From contig CAVFQD010000004.1 of assembly GCA_963624605.1 (NCBI GenBank), positions 1 through 60,033 on the forward strand: a DNA stretch of 60,033 bases, written 5' to 3'. Source of the stretch: Fimenecus sp963624605 (GTDB lineage: Bacteria > Bacillota > Clostridia > Oscillospirales > Acutalibacteraceae). Under the pieces are notes generated by a model. That model made no database searches, was not told the DNA's origin, and worked only from the letters and a program-made list of their open reading frames with translations. This document shows positions 33,880 through 41,945 of this stretch, piece by piece (the stretch's first letter is position 1; every line of letters begins with the position of its first letter). The position numbers were made by a program, and so were the translations under genes.

Positions 33880-35346
33880 ATGAAAAACATTTGTGAAATG
33901 ACGGCGCTTGAAATTTCAGCCGCCGTAAAGAGCAAAGAAATAACCGTCGAGGAAGCGGTAAACGCCTTCTTCGACGCTATTGAAAAATATGACTCAAAGC
34001 TTCACTGCTACAATACCGTCTGCAAGGCGGAGGCTCTCGAAAGGGCAAAAGAGGTTCAACAGGGCATTGAAAGCGGAAAATATACGGGCAGACTTGCAGG
34101 CGTGCCGATAGGCGTCAAGGACAATATCTGCACAAAGGATATCCTTACAACCTGCTCGTCGAAAATTCTTGAAAACTTTGTTCCGACCTACAACGCTACC
34201 GTTATAAACCGTCTTAATGACGAGGGCATGGTTGTTATCGGAAAGCTCAATATGGACGAATTTGCAATGGGCAGCACCACGGAGACCTCGGCTACCGGCG
34301 TTACACACAACCCGTGGGATACCGAAAAGGTTCCGGGCGGAAGCTCGGGCGGTGCGGCGGCAGCCGTTGCGGCAAGGCTCGCTCCGGTTACTCTCGGCTC
34401 CGACACGGGCGGCTCTATCCGTCAGCCCTGCTCATTCTGCGGCGTTACGGGTCTTAAACCCACCTACGGTGCCGTTTCCCGTTACGGACTTGTGGCTTAC
34501 GCTTCATCTCTTGACCAGATAGGCCCTATCGGCAAGGATGTTGACGACTGTGCCGCTCTTTTCTCCGTAATTCAGGGTAAAGACGAAAAAGACGGTACTT
34601 CAATGGTTTATGACAAATTCGACTTTGACAAGGCTGTTAGCGGAGATATAAAGGGCAAGAAAATCGGTATCCCCGAGGATTATCTCGGCGAGGGCATCAA
34701 CGAGGATGTAAAATCCGCAATTCTTGCGGCGGCTGACAAGTTCCGTGAGCTCGGCGCAGAGGTTGAAATGTTCAAAATGCCGATTGCAAAGTATGCAATA
34801 CCGACATATTACATCATCGCTTGTGCGGAGGCTTGCTCGAATCTTTCAAGATATGATGGTATCAAGTACGGCTACTCCTCAAAGAACAGCGAAAACCTTT
34901 TGGACAGATATATAATGAGCCGTTCCGAAGGCTTCGGAATGGAAGTAAAACGCAGAATAATGCTCGGCAACTTCGTTCTTTCCTCGGGCTATTACGACGC
35001 TTATTACAACAAAGCTCTTAAAGCAAAAAAGCTCATTCAGAACGCGTTTTTTGACGCATTTGAAAAGTACGATATGATTTTGGGACCAGTTGCTCCGACT
35101 ACGGCGCTTAAAATGGGCGAAAGCCTTTCCGACCCTCTTAAAATGTACCTCGGCGACATTTACACGGTAATGATAAACATTGCGGGTATGCCGTCGTTCT
35201 CCGCTCCGTGCGGCTTTGATACGGACGGTATGCCTGTCGGTATGCAGCTTATCGGCAAGCCGTTCTGCGAGGCGGAAATTATGAGTGCGGCAAAGGCGTT
35301 CCAAAACGCAACCGATTATCACAAAGGCTTACCGACATTGGATTAA
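33880..35346 (+). CDS. gatA: Asp-tRNA(Asn)/Glu-tRNA(Gln) amidotransferase subunit A
   Basis: Glutaminase subunit that releases ammonia from glutamine and passes it to GatB. The 488-residue amidase has the Ser-cisSer-Lys triad region: Lys in VPIGVKDNICTKD, cis-Ser in SDTGGSIRQPCSFCG and the nucleophile in PGGSSGGAAAAVAA. The ATG at 33880 has GAGGTG 6 nt upstream; an upstream TTG at 33862 would overlap gatC and is not needed. Standard length and order C-A-B. Confidence 0.97.
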   Translation: MKNICEMTALEISAAVKSKEITVEEAVNAFFDAIEKYDSKLHCYNTVCKAEALERAKEVQQGIESGKYTGRLAGVPIGVKDNICTKDILTTCSSKILENFVPTYNATVINRLNDEGMVVIGKLNMDEFAMGSTTETSATGVTHNPWDTEKVPGGSSGGAAAAVAARLAPVTLGSDTGGSIRQPCSFCGVTGLKPTYGAVSRYGLVAYASSLDQIGPIGKDVDDCAALFSVIQGKDEKDGTSMVYDKFDFDKAVSGDIKGKKIGIPEDYLGEGINEDVKSAILAAADKFRELGAEVEMFKMPIAKYAIPTYYIIACAEACSNLSRYDGIKYGYSSKNSENLLDRYIMSRSEGFGMEVKRRIMLGNFVLSSGYYDAYYNKALKAKKLIQNAFFDAFEKYDMILGPVAPTTALKMGESLSDPLKMYLGDIYTVMINIAGMPSFSAPCGFDTDGMPVGMQLIGKPFCEAEIMSAAKAFQNATDYHKGLPTLD

Positions 35347-35358
35347 GGAGGACAGACC

Positions 35359-36789
35359 ATGGAATGGGAAATCGTAATGGGTCTTGAAGTTCACACCGAG
35401 CTTGCGACCAAAACAAAAATCTTCTGCGGCTGTTCGACCGAATTCGGCGGAAAGCCCAACACCCATGTGTGCGAAATTTGCTCGGGTATGCCCGGCACTC
35501 TCCCGCTTCTCAACAAAAAAGTTGTTGAGTTTGCAATCCGCACCGGCGTTGCAACAAACTGCACGATCACGCAGAACAATAAATTTGACAGAAAAAACTA
35601 TTTCTACCCCGACCTGCCCAAGGCGTATCAGATTTCACAGCTTTATCTTCCGATATGCCGAAACGGCTATATAGAGGTTAATACCAAGGACGGGGAAAAG
35701 AAAAAAATCGGTATTCACGAAATTCATATGGAAGAGGACGCAGGCAAGCTTATCCACGACGAATTCGAGGACTGTACGCTTGTTGACTACAACCGCTGCG
35801 GCGTTCCGTTGCTTGAAATTGTATCGGAGCCCGATTTCAGAAGTGCCGAAGAGGTAATAGATTACCTTGAAAAGCTCCGTGCAATTCTTCAGTACACAGG
35901 CGTTTCCGACTGCAAAATGCAGGAGGGCTCGTTGCGTGCCGATGTAAACCTTTCCGTAAGACCCAAGGATCAAAAGGAGTTCGGTACAAGGACGGAAATG
36001 AAAAACCTCAACTCGTTCCACGCTATTGAGCGTGCCATAGCTTATGAAGCGCAAAGGCAGATTGAGCTTATCGAGGACGGCAAAAAGGTAGTTCAGGAGA
36101 CCCGCCGTTGGGACGACAACAAGGGTTACAGCTACGCAATGCGTTCAAAGGAGGACGCTCAGGACTATAAATACTTCCCCGAGCCCGACCTTCCGCCGAT
36201 TGAAATTTCCGACGAACAAATCGAGGAAATCAAGTCAACAATGCCCGAGCTTCCCGCGGAGAAGAGACAGCGTTATATAAATGAGCTCGGACTTCCCGAA
36301 TACGATACGGGAATTATCACGGGAGATATTTATCTTGTCCGGTTTTTTGAAAAGACTCTTGAAAAGTGCAATTCTCCGAAGGACGTTGCCAACTGGATTA
36401 TGGGCGAGGTTATGAAGCTTCTCAACGACAGCGCAACCCTTACCGAAAACAATCCGTTGAAGCCCGAGGATTTGGCAACGGTTATCAATATGGTAAAATC
36501 CGACAAGATTAACCGCGGCACAGGTAAAAAGGTGCTTGAAAAGGTGTTCACTGACAGCGTTGACCCTGAAAAGTATGTCGAGGAGAACAACTTGGCACAG
36601 GTAACCGATGTTTCGGCATTGCGACCGATAATCGAGCAGGTTATCGCCGACAACGAAAAGAGCGTATCCGAATACAAGGCAGGCAAAACGCAGGCTATGG
36701 GCTATATTATGGGTCAGGCAATGCGTGCGCTCAAGGGCAAAGCTCCCGCACAGGAGGTCCAGAAAATCCTCAAAGAGATTTTGGGCTGA
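35359..36789 (+). CDS. gatB: Asp-tRNA(Asn)/Glu-tRNA(Gln) amidotransferase subunit B
   Basis: Phosphorylates and amidates the mischarged Asp- or Glu-tRNA using GatA-derived ammonia. 476 residues: MEWEIVMGLEVHTELATKTK start, the catalytic cradle with KFDRKNYFYPDLPKAYQISQ, HMEEDAGK, MQEGSLRADVN and GTRTEMKNLNSF, then the helical linker and C-terminal YqeY-like tail that grasps the tRNA D-loop (from about residue 405). AGGAGG before the ATG. Last gene of the aspS operon, followed by a strong terminator. Confidence 0.97.
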   Translation: MEWEIVMGLEVHTELATKTKIFCGCSTEFGGKPNTHVCEICSGMPGTLPLLNKKVVEFAIRTGVATNCTITQNNKFDRKNYFYPDLPKAYQISQLYLPICRNGYIEVNTKDGEKKKIGIHEIHMEEDAGKLIHDEFEDCTLVDYNRCGVPLLEIVSEPDFRSAEEVIDYLEKLRAILQYTGVSDCKMQEGSLRADVNLSVRPKDQKEFGTRTEMKNLNSFHAIERAIAYEAQRQIELIEDGKKVVQETRRWDDNKGYSYAMRSKEDAQDYKYFPEPDLPPIEISDEQIEEIKSTMPELPAEKRQRYINELGLPEYDTGIITGDIYLVRFFEKTLEKCNSPKDVANWIMGEVMKLLNDSATLTENNPLKPEDLATVINMVKSDKINRGTGKKVLEKVFTDSVDPEKYVEENNLAQVTDVSALRPIIEQVIADNEKSVSEYKAGKTQAMGYIMGQAMRALKGKAPAQEVQKILKEILG

Positions 36790-36824
36790 TAAGCTGATAA
36801 CAGGATAAATTAACGGATTAAATT

Positions 36825-36855
36825 AAAACGCACTCGATATCGAGTGCGTTTTTTT
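36825..36855 (+). terminator. Terminator after gatB
   Basis: A perfect 14-bp palindrome, AAAACGCACTCGAT and its complement, followed by TTT. It lies 36 nt past the gatB stop and could also act on the minus strand thanks to the A-run. Confidence 0.9.
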
Positions 36856-37303
36856 ACAGGCTCCCTTGTGTAAAGGGAGGCTATGCCGGACAGCCGCTAG
36901 GGCTATCCCTACGGATACGCATAAAATGAAAATACACGCAGAACTAAGCCTTCCTCTGACGGGCAACATATGCGACCGCCGCCTGTGGCGGATAAATGGA
37001 GCATTTGTCGGCGTAGCGGTCGATTTTGTGCGGCGCTCCAAGCCGCATTAACAAAATCGGGCACCGCAAGAGGGCAATAGGTGGCGCGCCGCAGGCGTGT
37101 CGAAAGGAGAGAGGCAATATAAATCAAATTTTCGTTATCTCTCCCTCAGTCAAACGCAAAGCGTTTGACAGCTCCCTCGTCAGATGGAGCCTATGCCGGA
37201 CAGTCGTGAGGGCTGTCCCTACGGTGATATACAAATTGAAAATTACGCACAAATACAGCCTCCCTTGTGTAAAGGGAGGCTGTAAGCTTCAAGCGTTGAG
37301 AAC
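36856..37303. repeat. Intergenic repeat block with duplicated palindromic modules
   Basis: No gene. CTCCCTTGTGTAAAGGGAGG appears twice, at about 36860-36879 and 37259-37280, both followed or preceded by GGCT. The piece CTATGCCGGACAG...GGGCT(A/G)TCCCTACGG occurs at 36881-36914 and again at 37191-37224. Between them are GTCAAACGCaaaGCGTTTGAC (37150-37171), and a GC-rich stretch with GCCGCCTGTGGCGG. The 37259-37280 hairpin, 22 nt after the ATPase stop, could double as its terminator, although no T-run follows. The open frames in both directions are by-products. Confidence 0.6.
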
Positions 37304-39973
37304 TTATTTCTTCGCTTTCTTTTTATCATACGCTCTTTCAATCGCTTTGACGATTTCCACAAGCGGAATGATAGCAAACGCGAGTACGAGCGCAACCGCA
37401 TATTCGCCCAAATCAATGCTCTCAAAGCCGAATGCGTTTGAAAGGAACGGTACATAAATTACTACCGTTGTCATAAGAAGCGAAAGCAGACACGAGCCTA
37501 AGAGATACAGATTGTGGCTGCCCTTGAAGGTCATTGCAACCGTCGAGCCTCTCTGCGAGCGCAGGTTAAGCGAATGGAAAATCTCGCACATACTCATGGT
37601 AAGGAACGCCATTGTCGTACCGTCGGGAGAATTTGTAATTTCCCATACACCCGCTTCAATATAGTGACCTATAAAGTAAGCCGCAAGCGTAAGAAGTGTT
37701 ACCAAAATGCCCTGATAGAATATATCAAAGCCTACGCCGCCTGAAAAAATTCCGTCCTTTGAATTTCTCGGAGGACGCCTCATTATATCCTTTTCGCCCT
37801 TTTCCATTGCAAGCGCAAGTGCGGGGAAGCAGTCGGTTACAAGGTTAATCCAAAGCAGATGAACCGGTCTCAAAATCGTGAAGCCCAAAAGGTTTGCGAC
37901 GAAAATTGAAATTACCTCACTGAGGTTTGATGCAAGCAGGAACTGTATGGATTTACGGATATTGTCGTAAATTCTTCTTCCCTCTTCAACCGCAGAAACG
38001 ATTGTGGCAAAGTTGTCGTCTGCAAGCACCATATCGGCAACATTTTTCGTAACATCCGTACCCGTGATACCCATTCCGACGCCGATATCCGCACTCTTTA
38101 TCGAAGGAGCGTCGTTTACGCCGTCGCCCGTCATTGCGGTAATCATTCCGCGCTTTTTCCACGCGTTTACTATTCTTACCTTGTGCTCGGGCTGAACTCT
38201 TGCGTACACCGAATACTTTTCGACCGCTTTTTCAAATTCCTCGTCCGAAATTTCATTGAGCTGTGCACCCGTGATTGCACCGTCGGGACTGTCGATTATT
38301 CCGAGCTCCATAGCTATTGCCGTTGCGGTGTCCTTGTGGTCGCCCGTGATCATAATTGGTCTTATTCCCGCAGTTCTGCACTCCTCAATCGCAGCCTTGA
38401 CCTCGGGTCTTACGGGGTCGATCATACCGACAAGTCCGCAGAAAACGAGACCCTGTTCAAGCGCTTCGGGGCTTTGGTCGGCAGGAATTTTCGATAACTC
38501 CTTAAAACTGCATGCAAGGACTCTTAACGCTCTGTCGGCGTATTCCTTGTTCTTTTCAAGGATTTCAGCTTTGTCGGCGTCGGTAATGTCTCTTACCTTG
38601 CCGTCCTTCAAAATTCCCGTACAACATTTGAGCACTTCGTCGGGAGCGCCCTTGGTGTACTGAATATATCCGCCGTCCTTTGAATGAACGGTGGTCATCA
38701 TTTTTCTCATTGAGTCAAACGGAGCCTCCGCTACTCTCGGCTGTGTCTTTGAAAGGTCGTTCTTGTTCAAATCAAGAGTGAGCGCATATGCCACAAGAGC
38801 CGCTTCGGTCGGTTCGCCGATTATCTCCTTGTTTTCGTCAATATTTACATCCGTGCAAAGAGCCATGCCCGTTGCGAGCATTTTTTCATCGTCCGCAAAG
38901 TGCTCGACAACTGTCATCTTATTCTGTGTAAGAGTGCCGGTTTTGTCAGAACAGATAATCTGTGCGCAGCCGAGCGTTTCAACTGCGGTGAGCTTTCTTA
39001 TAATCGCATTTTTCTTCGACATGTTGGTAACGCCGATTGAAAGCACAACCGTTACGACCGCTGCAAGTCCCTCGGGGATTGCCGCAACCGCAAGCGAAAC
39101 CGCTATCATAAATGTATCAAGCAGGAATTCAAGACCTATCGGATTGCCGAGAATAAGCTCTCTTATAATTCCTATCGCAAAGATAACCGCGCATATGCCG
39201 ATAACGATAACGCTGAGTATCTTGCTTAACTGTGCAAGCTTCTTCTGCAAGGGGGTCTGTCCGTCCTGCGCCTCGGCGAGAGCGCCTGCAATCTTGCCCA
39301 TTTCGGTGTCCATACCCGTTGCGGTAACAACCGCCTTACCCCGTCCGTAAACTACGGAAGAGCCCATATACATCATATTTTTACGGTCGCCGAGAGGAAC
39401 GTCCTTTTCATTATCCTTAAGATAGATAATATCAATAAATTTATTTACGGGAACAGACTCGCCTGTCAACGCCGCCTCTTCGATTTTAAGGCTTGCACTC
39501 TCGATTATTCTTGCGTCGGCAGGAACTGCGTCGCCCGCTTCAAGGAGAATTATGTCTCCGACAACAAGGTCCTCGCTCTTGATATGCATAACCTTGCCGT
39601 CACGCTCGACCTTTGAAGTTGCCGCCGCCATCTCCTGCAAAGCCTCAATCGCCTTTTCAGCCTTGCTCTCCTGTACAACGCCCAAAACCGCATTTAGTAT
39701 TACGACAAACAGGATAATGATTACATCAGACGGAAAGCTTCCGTCAAACGCAGAGGTAATTCCCGAGATTACCGCCGCCACGATAAGTATAATTATCATT
39801 GGGTCGGTAAACTGTTCCAAAAGCCGTATAATAACGGATTTTTTCTTGCCCTCTTCAAGACGGTTCTTCCCGTTTTCCTCGAGCCGTTTTTGCGCCTGCT
39901 CCGAGGTCAGACCGGTTTCCGAAGAATCGGTTTCCCTGAACACTTCTTCGGTCGTGCTGAGATAGTGTTTCAT
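37304..39973 (-). CDS. P2A-type cation-transporting ATPase (probable Mn2+/Ca2+ exporter)
   Basis: An 889-residue P-type ATPase. Motifs in order: A-domain TGES (ALTGESVPV), M4 PEGL (AAIPEGLAAVVTVVLS), phosphorylation site DKTGT (ICSDKTGTLTQNK), P-domain GDGVNDAP (MTGDGVNDAPSIKSAD), M6 NLVTD (WINLVTDCFPALALAME) and about ten membrane segments. PEGL together with NxxxD in M6 places it in the P2A Ca2+-pump group. A yybP-ykoY riboswitch sits directly upstream, and this RNA senses Mn2+ in known cases and controls Mn2+ exporters including P-type pumps. I therefore infer Mn2+ (with or without Ca2+) efflux. CGGAGG lies 7 nt before the ATG. Transport direction and metal remain predictions. Confidence 0.93.
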   Translation of the reverse strand: MKHYLSTTEEVFRETDSSETGLTSEQAQKRLEENGKNRLEEGKKKSVIIRLLEQFTDPMIIILIVAAVISGITSAFDGSFPSDVIIILFVVILNAVLGVVQESKAEKAIEALQEMAAATSKVERDGKVMHIKSEDLVVGDIILLEAGDAVPADARIIESASLKIEEAALTGESVPVNKFIDIIYLKDNEKDVPLGDRKNMMYMGSSVVYGRGKAVVTATGMDTEMGKIAGALAEAQDGQTPLQKKLAQLSKILSVIVIGICAVIFAIGIIRELILGNPIGLEFLLDTFMIAVSLAVAAIPEGLAAVVTVVLSIGVTNMSKKNAIIRKLTAVETLGCAQIICSDKTGTLTQNKMTVVEHFADDEKMLATGMALCTDVNIDENKEIIGEPTEAALVAYALTLDLNKNDLSKTQPRVAEAPFDSMRKMMTTVHSKDGGYIQYTKGAPDEVLKCCTGILKDGKVRDITDADKAEILEKNKEYADRALRVLACSFKELSKIPADQSPEALEQGLVFCGLVGMIDPVRPEVKAAIEECRTAGIRPIMITGDHKDTATAIAMELGIIDSPDGAITGAQLNEISDEEFEKAVEKYSVYARVQPEHKVRIVNAWKKRGMITAMTGDGVNDAPSIKSADIGVGMGITGTDVTKNVADMVLADDNFATIVSAVEEGRRIYDNIRKSIQFLLASNLSEVISIFVANLLGFTILRPVHLLWINLVTDCFPALALAMEKGEKDIMRRPPRNSKDGIFSGGVGFDIFYQGILVTLLTLAAYFIGHYIEAGVWEITNSPDGTTMAFLTMSMCEIFHSLNLRSQRGSTVAMTFKGSHNLYLLGSCLLSLLMTTVVIYVPFLSNAFGFESIDLGEYAVALVLAFAIIPLVEIVKAIERAYDKKKAKK

Positions 39974-39997
39974 AATTTTCCTCCGTTGTTAAAATAA

Positions 39998-40033
39998 AGA
40001 CCCTCGACAGATATAAAATTCTGCCGAAGGTCT
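39998..40033 (-). terminator. Intrinsic terminator of the yybP-ykoY expression platform
   Basis: In the RNA AGACCTTCGGCAG pairs with CTGTCGAGGGTCT over 13 bp (with two G-U pairs) and an AU-rich loop, followed by TTATTTTAAC. Its first strand contains the CCTTC that closes the aptamer P1 stem, so aptamer and terminator are mutually exclusive: ligand binding should prevent termination and raise ATPase expression. Confidence 0.75.
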
Positions 40034-40113
40034 TGCTTCCTAATCATTAGGTTCGACGACCAGATGCGAAACGCAACATGATGTTGACCGCCGAATTCAA
40101 GCTACTCCCCTTC
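40026..40113 (-). promoter_or_regulatory. yybP-ykoY (Mn2+) riboswitch aptamer
   Basis: In the RNA GAAGGGGAGTAGC (minus strand from 40113) opens the aptamer and GCAAGACCTTC closes it, giving P1 GAAGG/CCTTC with the conserved GGGGAGUAG loop and the AAGACC side of the metal-binding junction. Between them are GTTGCGTTTCGCATC-type and CCTAATGATTAGG hairpins and a CGGTCAACATCATG stretch. This matches the yybP-ykoY consensus I recall, whose ligand is Mn2+. Length about 88 nt. Located between a good promoter and the ATPase gene. Confidence 0.85.
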
Positions 40114-40135
40114 AATATGGGTAACTGTTGATGTT

Positions 40136-40164
40136 ATGGTATCACATTTATAGACTTTTGTCAA
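40136..40164 (-). promoter_or_regulatory. Promoter of the riboswitch-ATPase transcript
   Basis: Minus strand consensus TTGACA (40159-40164), 17-bp spacer, TACCAT (40136-40141) with extended TGA. The -35 overlaps the TGA stop codon of the preceding gene (40161-40163), so this operon is packed against its neighbour. RNA would start near 40129, about 15 nt before the aptamer. Confidence 0.75.
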
Positions 40165-41339
40165 GTATCTGTTTTTTGTATGAGTATATAGTTGTTTATT
40201 CCCAAATTTTCAAGGATTGATATATATGCCTCGTCATCAATAATCGGCAAAAGTCCCTTTGTCGTGTAGTTCTCATCCGTTTTTTGTTGTAATATCGGAA
40301 TTGCCGCGGATATGAGTGCCGTCTTGTCCATTCCCGGCGAAGAAGCGTTTCCCACCGAAAAGGCGTCTGTCGGTTCAAAACGAGTAAAGTCAACCGCATT
40401 AAACAGTGCTCCGCTGTCAAATATGCTTCCCGAATAAAGCTGTTCATTACCGTTGAGCGCACTGTCTATATCGGTACATACGGCAATCCGTGTGTCACCG
40501 CAAAGCTCAGCCGCCTTTGAAACAAAAGTGTGCAGAACCGAATTTCTGCTTTCCACACTCTCCGCTTCTCCCGGAAAAAACGCAGTATCGTAAAACTCTC
40601 CCGAGGGAAAAGATACTCCGTTAAGCATCACGGTATCTGCACCCATTGCGGCACATTCGCTTATAATGCCGTAAAGATAATCCTGTGCCGTCTGCGAATA
40701 CGGATTAAGCCATGGATTTCCGTCATTCTGCGCACTGTCATCAAGCCAAACGGTAGCACCGTCCTGAGTCGTTACGGCAGAGCCCTTCAGCATTGACGCC
40801 GCAAGCGGATCCTCAAAGCAATAAACGCTTGCTATTATCTTATATCCGTCCGCTTTAAGCTGTTCCACGGTCTGTGTCGCATTTTCATATGCGTCGGTAC
40901 AAGCCCCTATATCAAGAGCTGTCTGAACAGATGAATTGTAATTGAGCTTTCCGTCGGCTCTTTTCAGTTCAACCACTACCGCATTGGCTTTATCGGTTTT
41001 AAGCTGCGTTCTGAAAAGCTCATAGGCAATACCGCCGCCGAGTGCTTCGTCCGGCATTTCAATAGCCTTTAGATGTCCGTCATAGCTGTCCGCAAGTATC
41101 TGTGCAGACCCGTCAATCGGTCTGCGGGACAAATTCCGTGCAACCGAAACAATAAGAAATACAGCCGCAAACACAAGCACAAGCGACGCATAGAAAATTG
41201 TTCTGTTCCTTTTTTCTTTTTTTCTTCTTGTTCTGCTCTCGCCGATGGCATAGATATTACCGCTCTTGCTCGGATAGTTCTTGGAAAAGCGGTAATAGCT
41301 TTTTTTCCTCGGCTTAACATTCTTGTTCTGAAACTGCAT
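40161..41339 (-). CDS. Membrane-anchored GHL/DUF4015-like protein
   Basis: 392 residues: basic cytoplasmic N-terminus (residues 1-45), one membrane anchor (TIFYASLVLVFAAVFLIVS), then an extracytoplasmic TIM-barrel-like domain. NAVVVELKRADGKLNYNS, KIIASVYCFEDPLAA, WLNPYSQTAQDYLYG and MGADTVMLNGVSFPSGEF match, in order, the pattern of the putative glycosyl hydrolase family DUF4015, where a catalytic acid would be in the ...NGVxFPS region. Here that position carries Asn-Gly rather than the Asp-Tyr of many members, so activity is uncertain. It starts 12 nt after the RnfA-like gene, at the end of that group. The -35 of the ATPase promoter overlaps its stop. Confidence 0.7.
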   Translation of the reverse strand: MQFQNKNVKPRKKSYYRFSKNYPSKSGNIYAIGESRTRRKKEKRNRTIFYASLVLVFAAVFLIVSVARNLSRRPIDGSAQILADSYDGHLKAIEMPDEALGGGIAYELFRTQLKTDKANAVVVELKRADGKLNYNSSVQTALDIGACTDAYENATQTVEQLKADGYKIIASVYCFEDPLAASMLKGSAVTTQDGATVWLDDSAQNDGNPWLNPYSQTAQDYLYGIISECAAMGADTVMLNGVSFPSGEFYDTAFFPGEAESVESRNSVLHTFVSKAAELCGDTRIAVCTDIDSALNGNEQLYSGSIFDSGALFNAVDFTRFEPTDAFSVGNASSPGMDKTALISAAIPILQQKTDENYTTKGLLPIIDDEAYISILENLGINNYILIQKTDT

Positions 41340-41351
41340 TGTATTCTGCCC

Positions 41352-41945
41352 TTACATTGTCAATCCGCTGCCGGCAAAGCCCGAAAAGGCAAGCGAAAGA
41401 ATGGAAACATAGATAAATATCGCCGGAGTGCCCTTAAACGCCTCGGGAATGTTAGGATTGCGGTCAAGCCGGCGAAGTCCGACATTTATAAGCAACACCG
41501 CAATTACAAATGCAAAGCCCGAGCCGATACCCGAACCGACAGCCTCCGATATTGTGAACACCGCACGATAGTTGATAAAAGGAACGGCAATAACAAGCGT
41601 GTTAAACGCCGCAATGCCTATTCGCCTTATCGTTCTGTCCTTTGCTCTGAACACTGCCGCAGAAACCGTCAGTACAATAATGTACATAACCGAAAGCACC
41701 GCTACAAACTCGATTGCGTGCCCTATCGCACCCTGGCGCTTTATAAAATCTATCGGCTCAAGTAAAACGCATATGACCGACACCGAGGTTGAAAACAGAG
41801 TTATAAAAAATGTCATCGGATACAGCTGTTTCGGCTTTGCCGCCATTCTTACGGCTTCCGATGCACCGTAACCGCCCGTAAAGATGAAGTTTTGAATCAC
41901 CATTGCGTACATTGCCGCCGAAATGAGCTCAGATATTATTCTCAT
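41352..41945 (-). CDS. rnfA: Divergent RnfA/NqrE-like membrane protein lacking Fe-S ligands
   Basis: A 197-residue protein with about six membrane segments whose layout and ends (LISAAMYAMVIQNFIFTGGYG; IPEAFKGTPAIFIYVSILSLAFSGFAG) fit the RnfA/NqrE family. In functional members one Cys lies in the first helix (LGICPFLG) and one in a central helix (TTNCAVLG), together with RnfE holding an intramembrane [2Fe-2S] cluster. Here the first site reads GGYGASE and the second FNTLVIA (N115-T116), so both are lost; the only Cys is C59 in another helix. It overlaps the RnfE-like gene by 4 nt. A redox role by the known mechanism is unlikely. Confidence 0.75.
   Translation of the reverse strand: MRIISELISAAMYAMVIQNFIFTGGYGASEAVRMAAKPKQLYPMTFFITLFSTSVSVICVLLEPIDFIKRQGAIGHAIEFVAVLSVMYIIVLTVSAAVFRAKDRTIRRIGIAAFNTLVIAVPFINYRAVFTISEAVGSGIGSGFAFVIAVLLINVGLRRLDRNPNIPEAFKGTPAIFIYVSILSLAFSGFAGSGLTM

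Noticed and set aside
36823..37127. Three overlapping open frames in both directions after gatB
   Set aside because: They cover the terminator and repeat modules and have low-complexity translations.
37304..39973. Calling the ATPase a plain Ca2+ pump
   Set aside because: The yybP-ykoY riboswitch argues for Mn2+; Ca2+ is left as an alternative.
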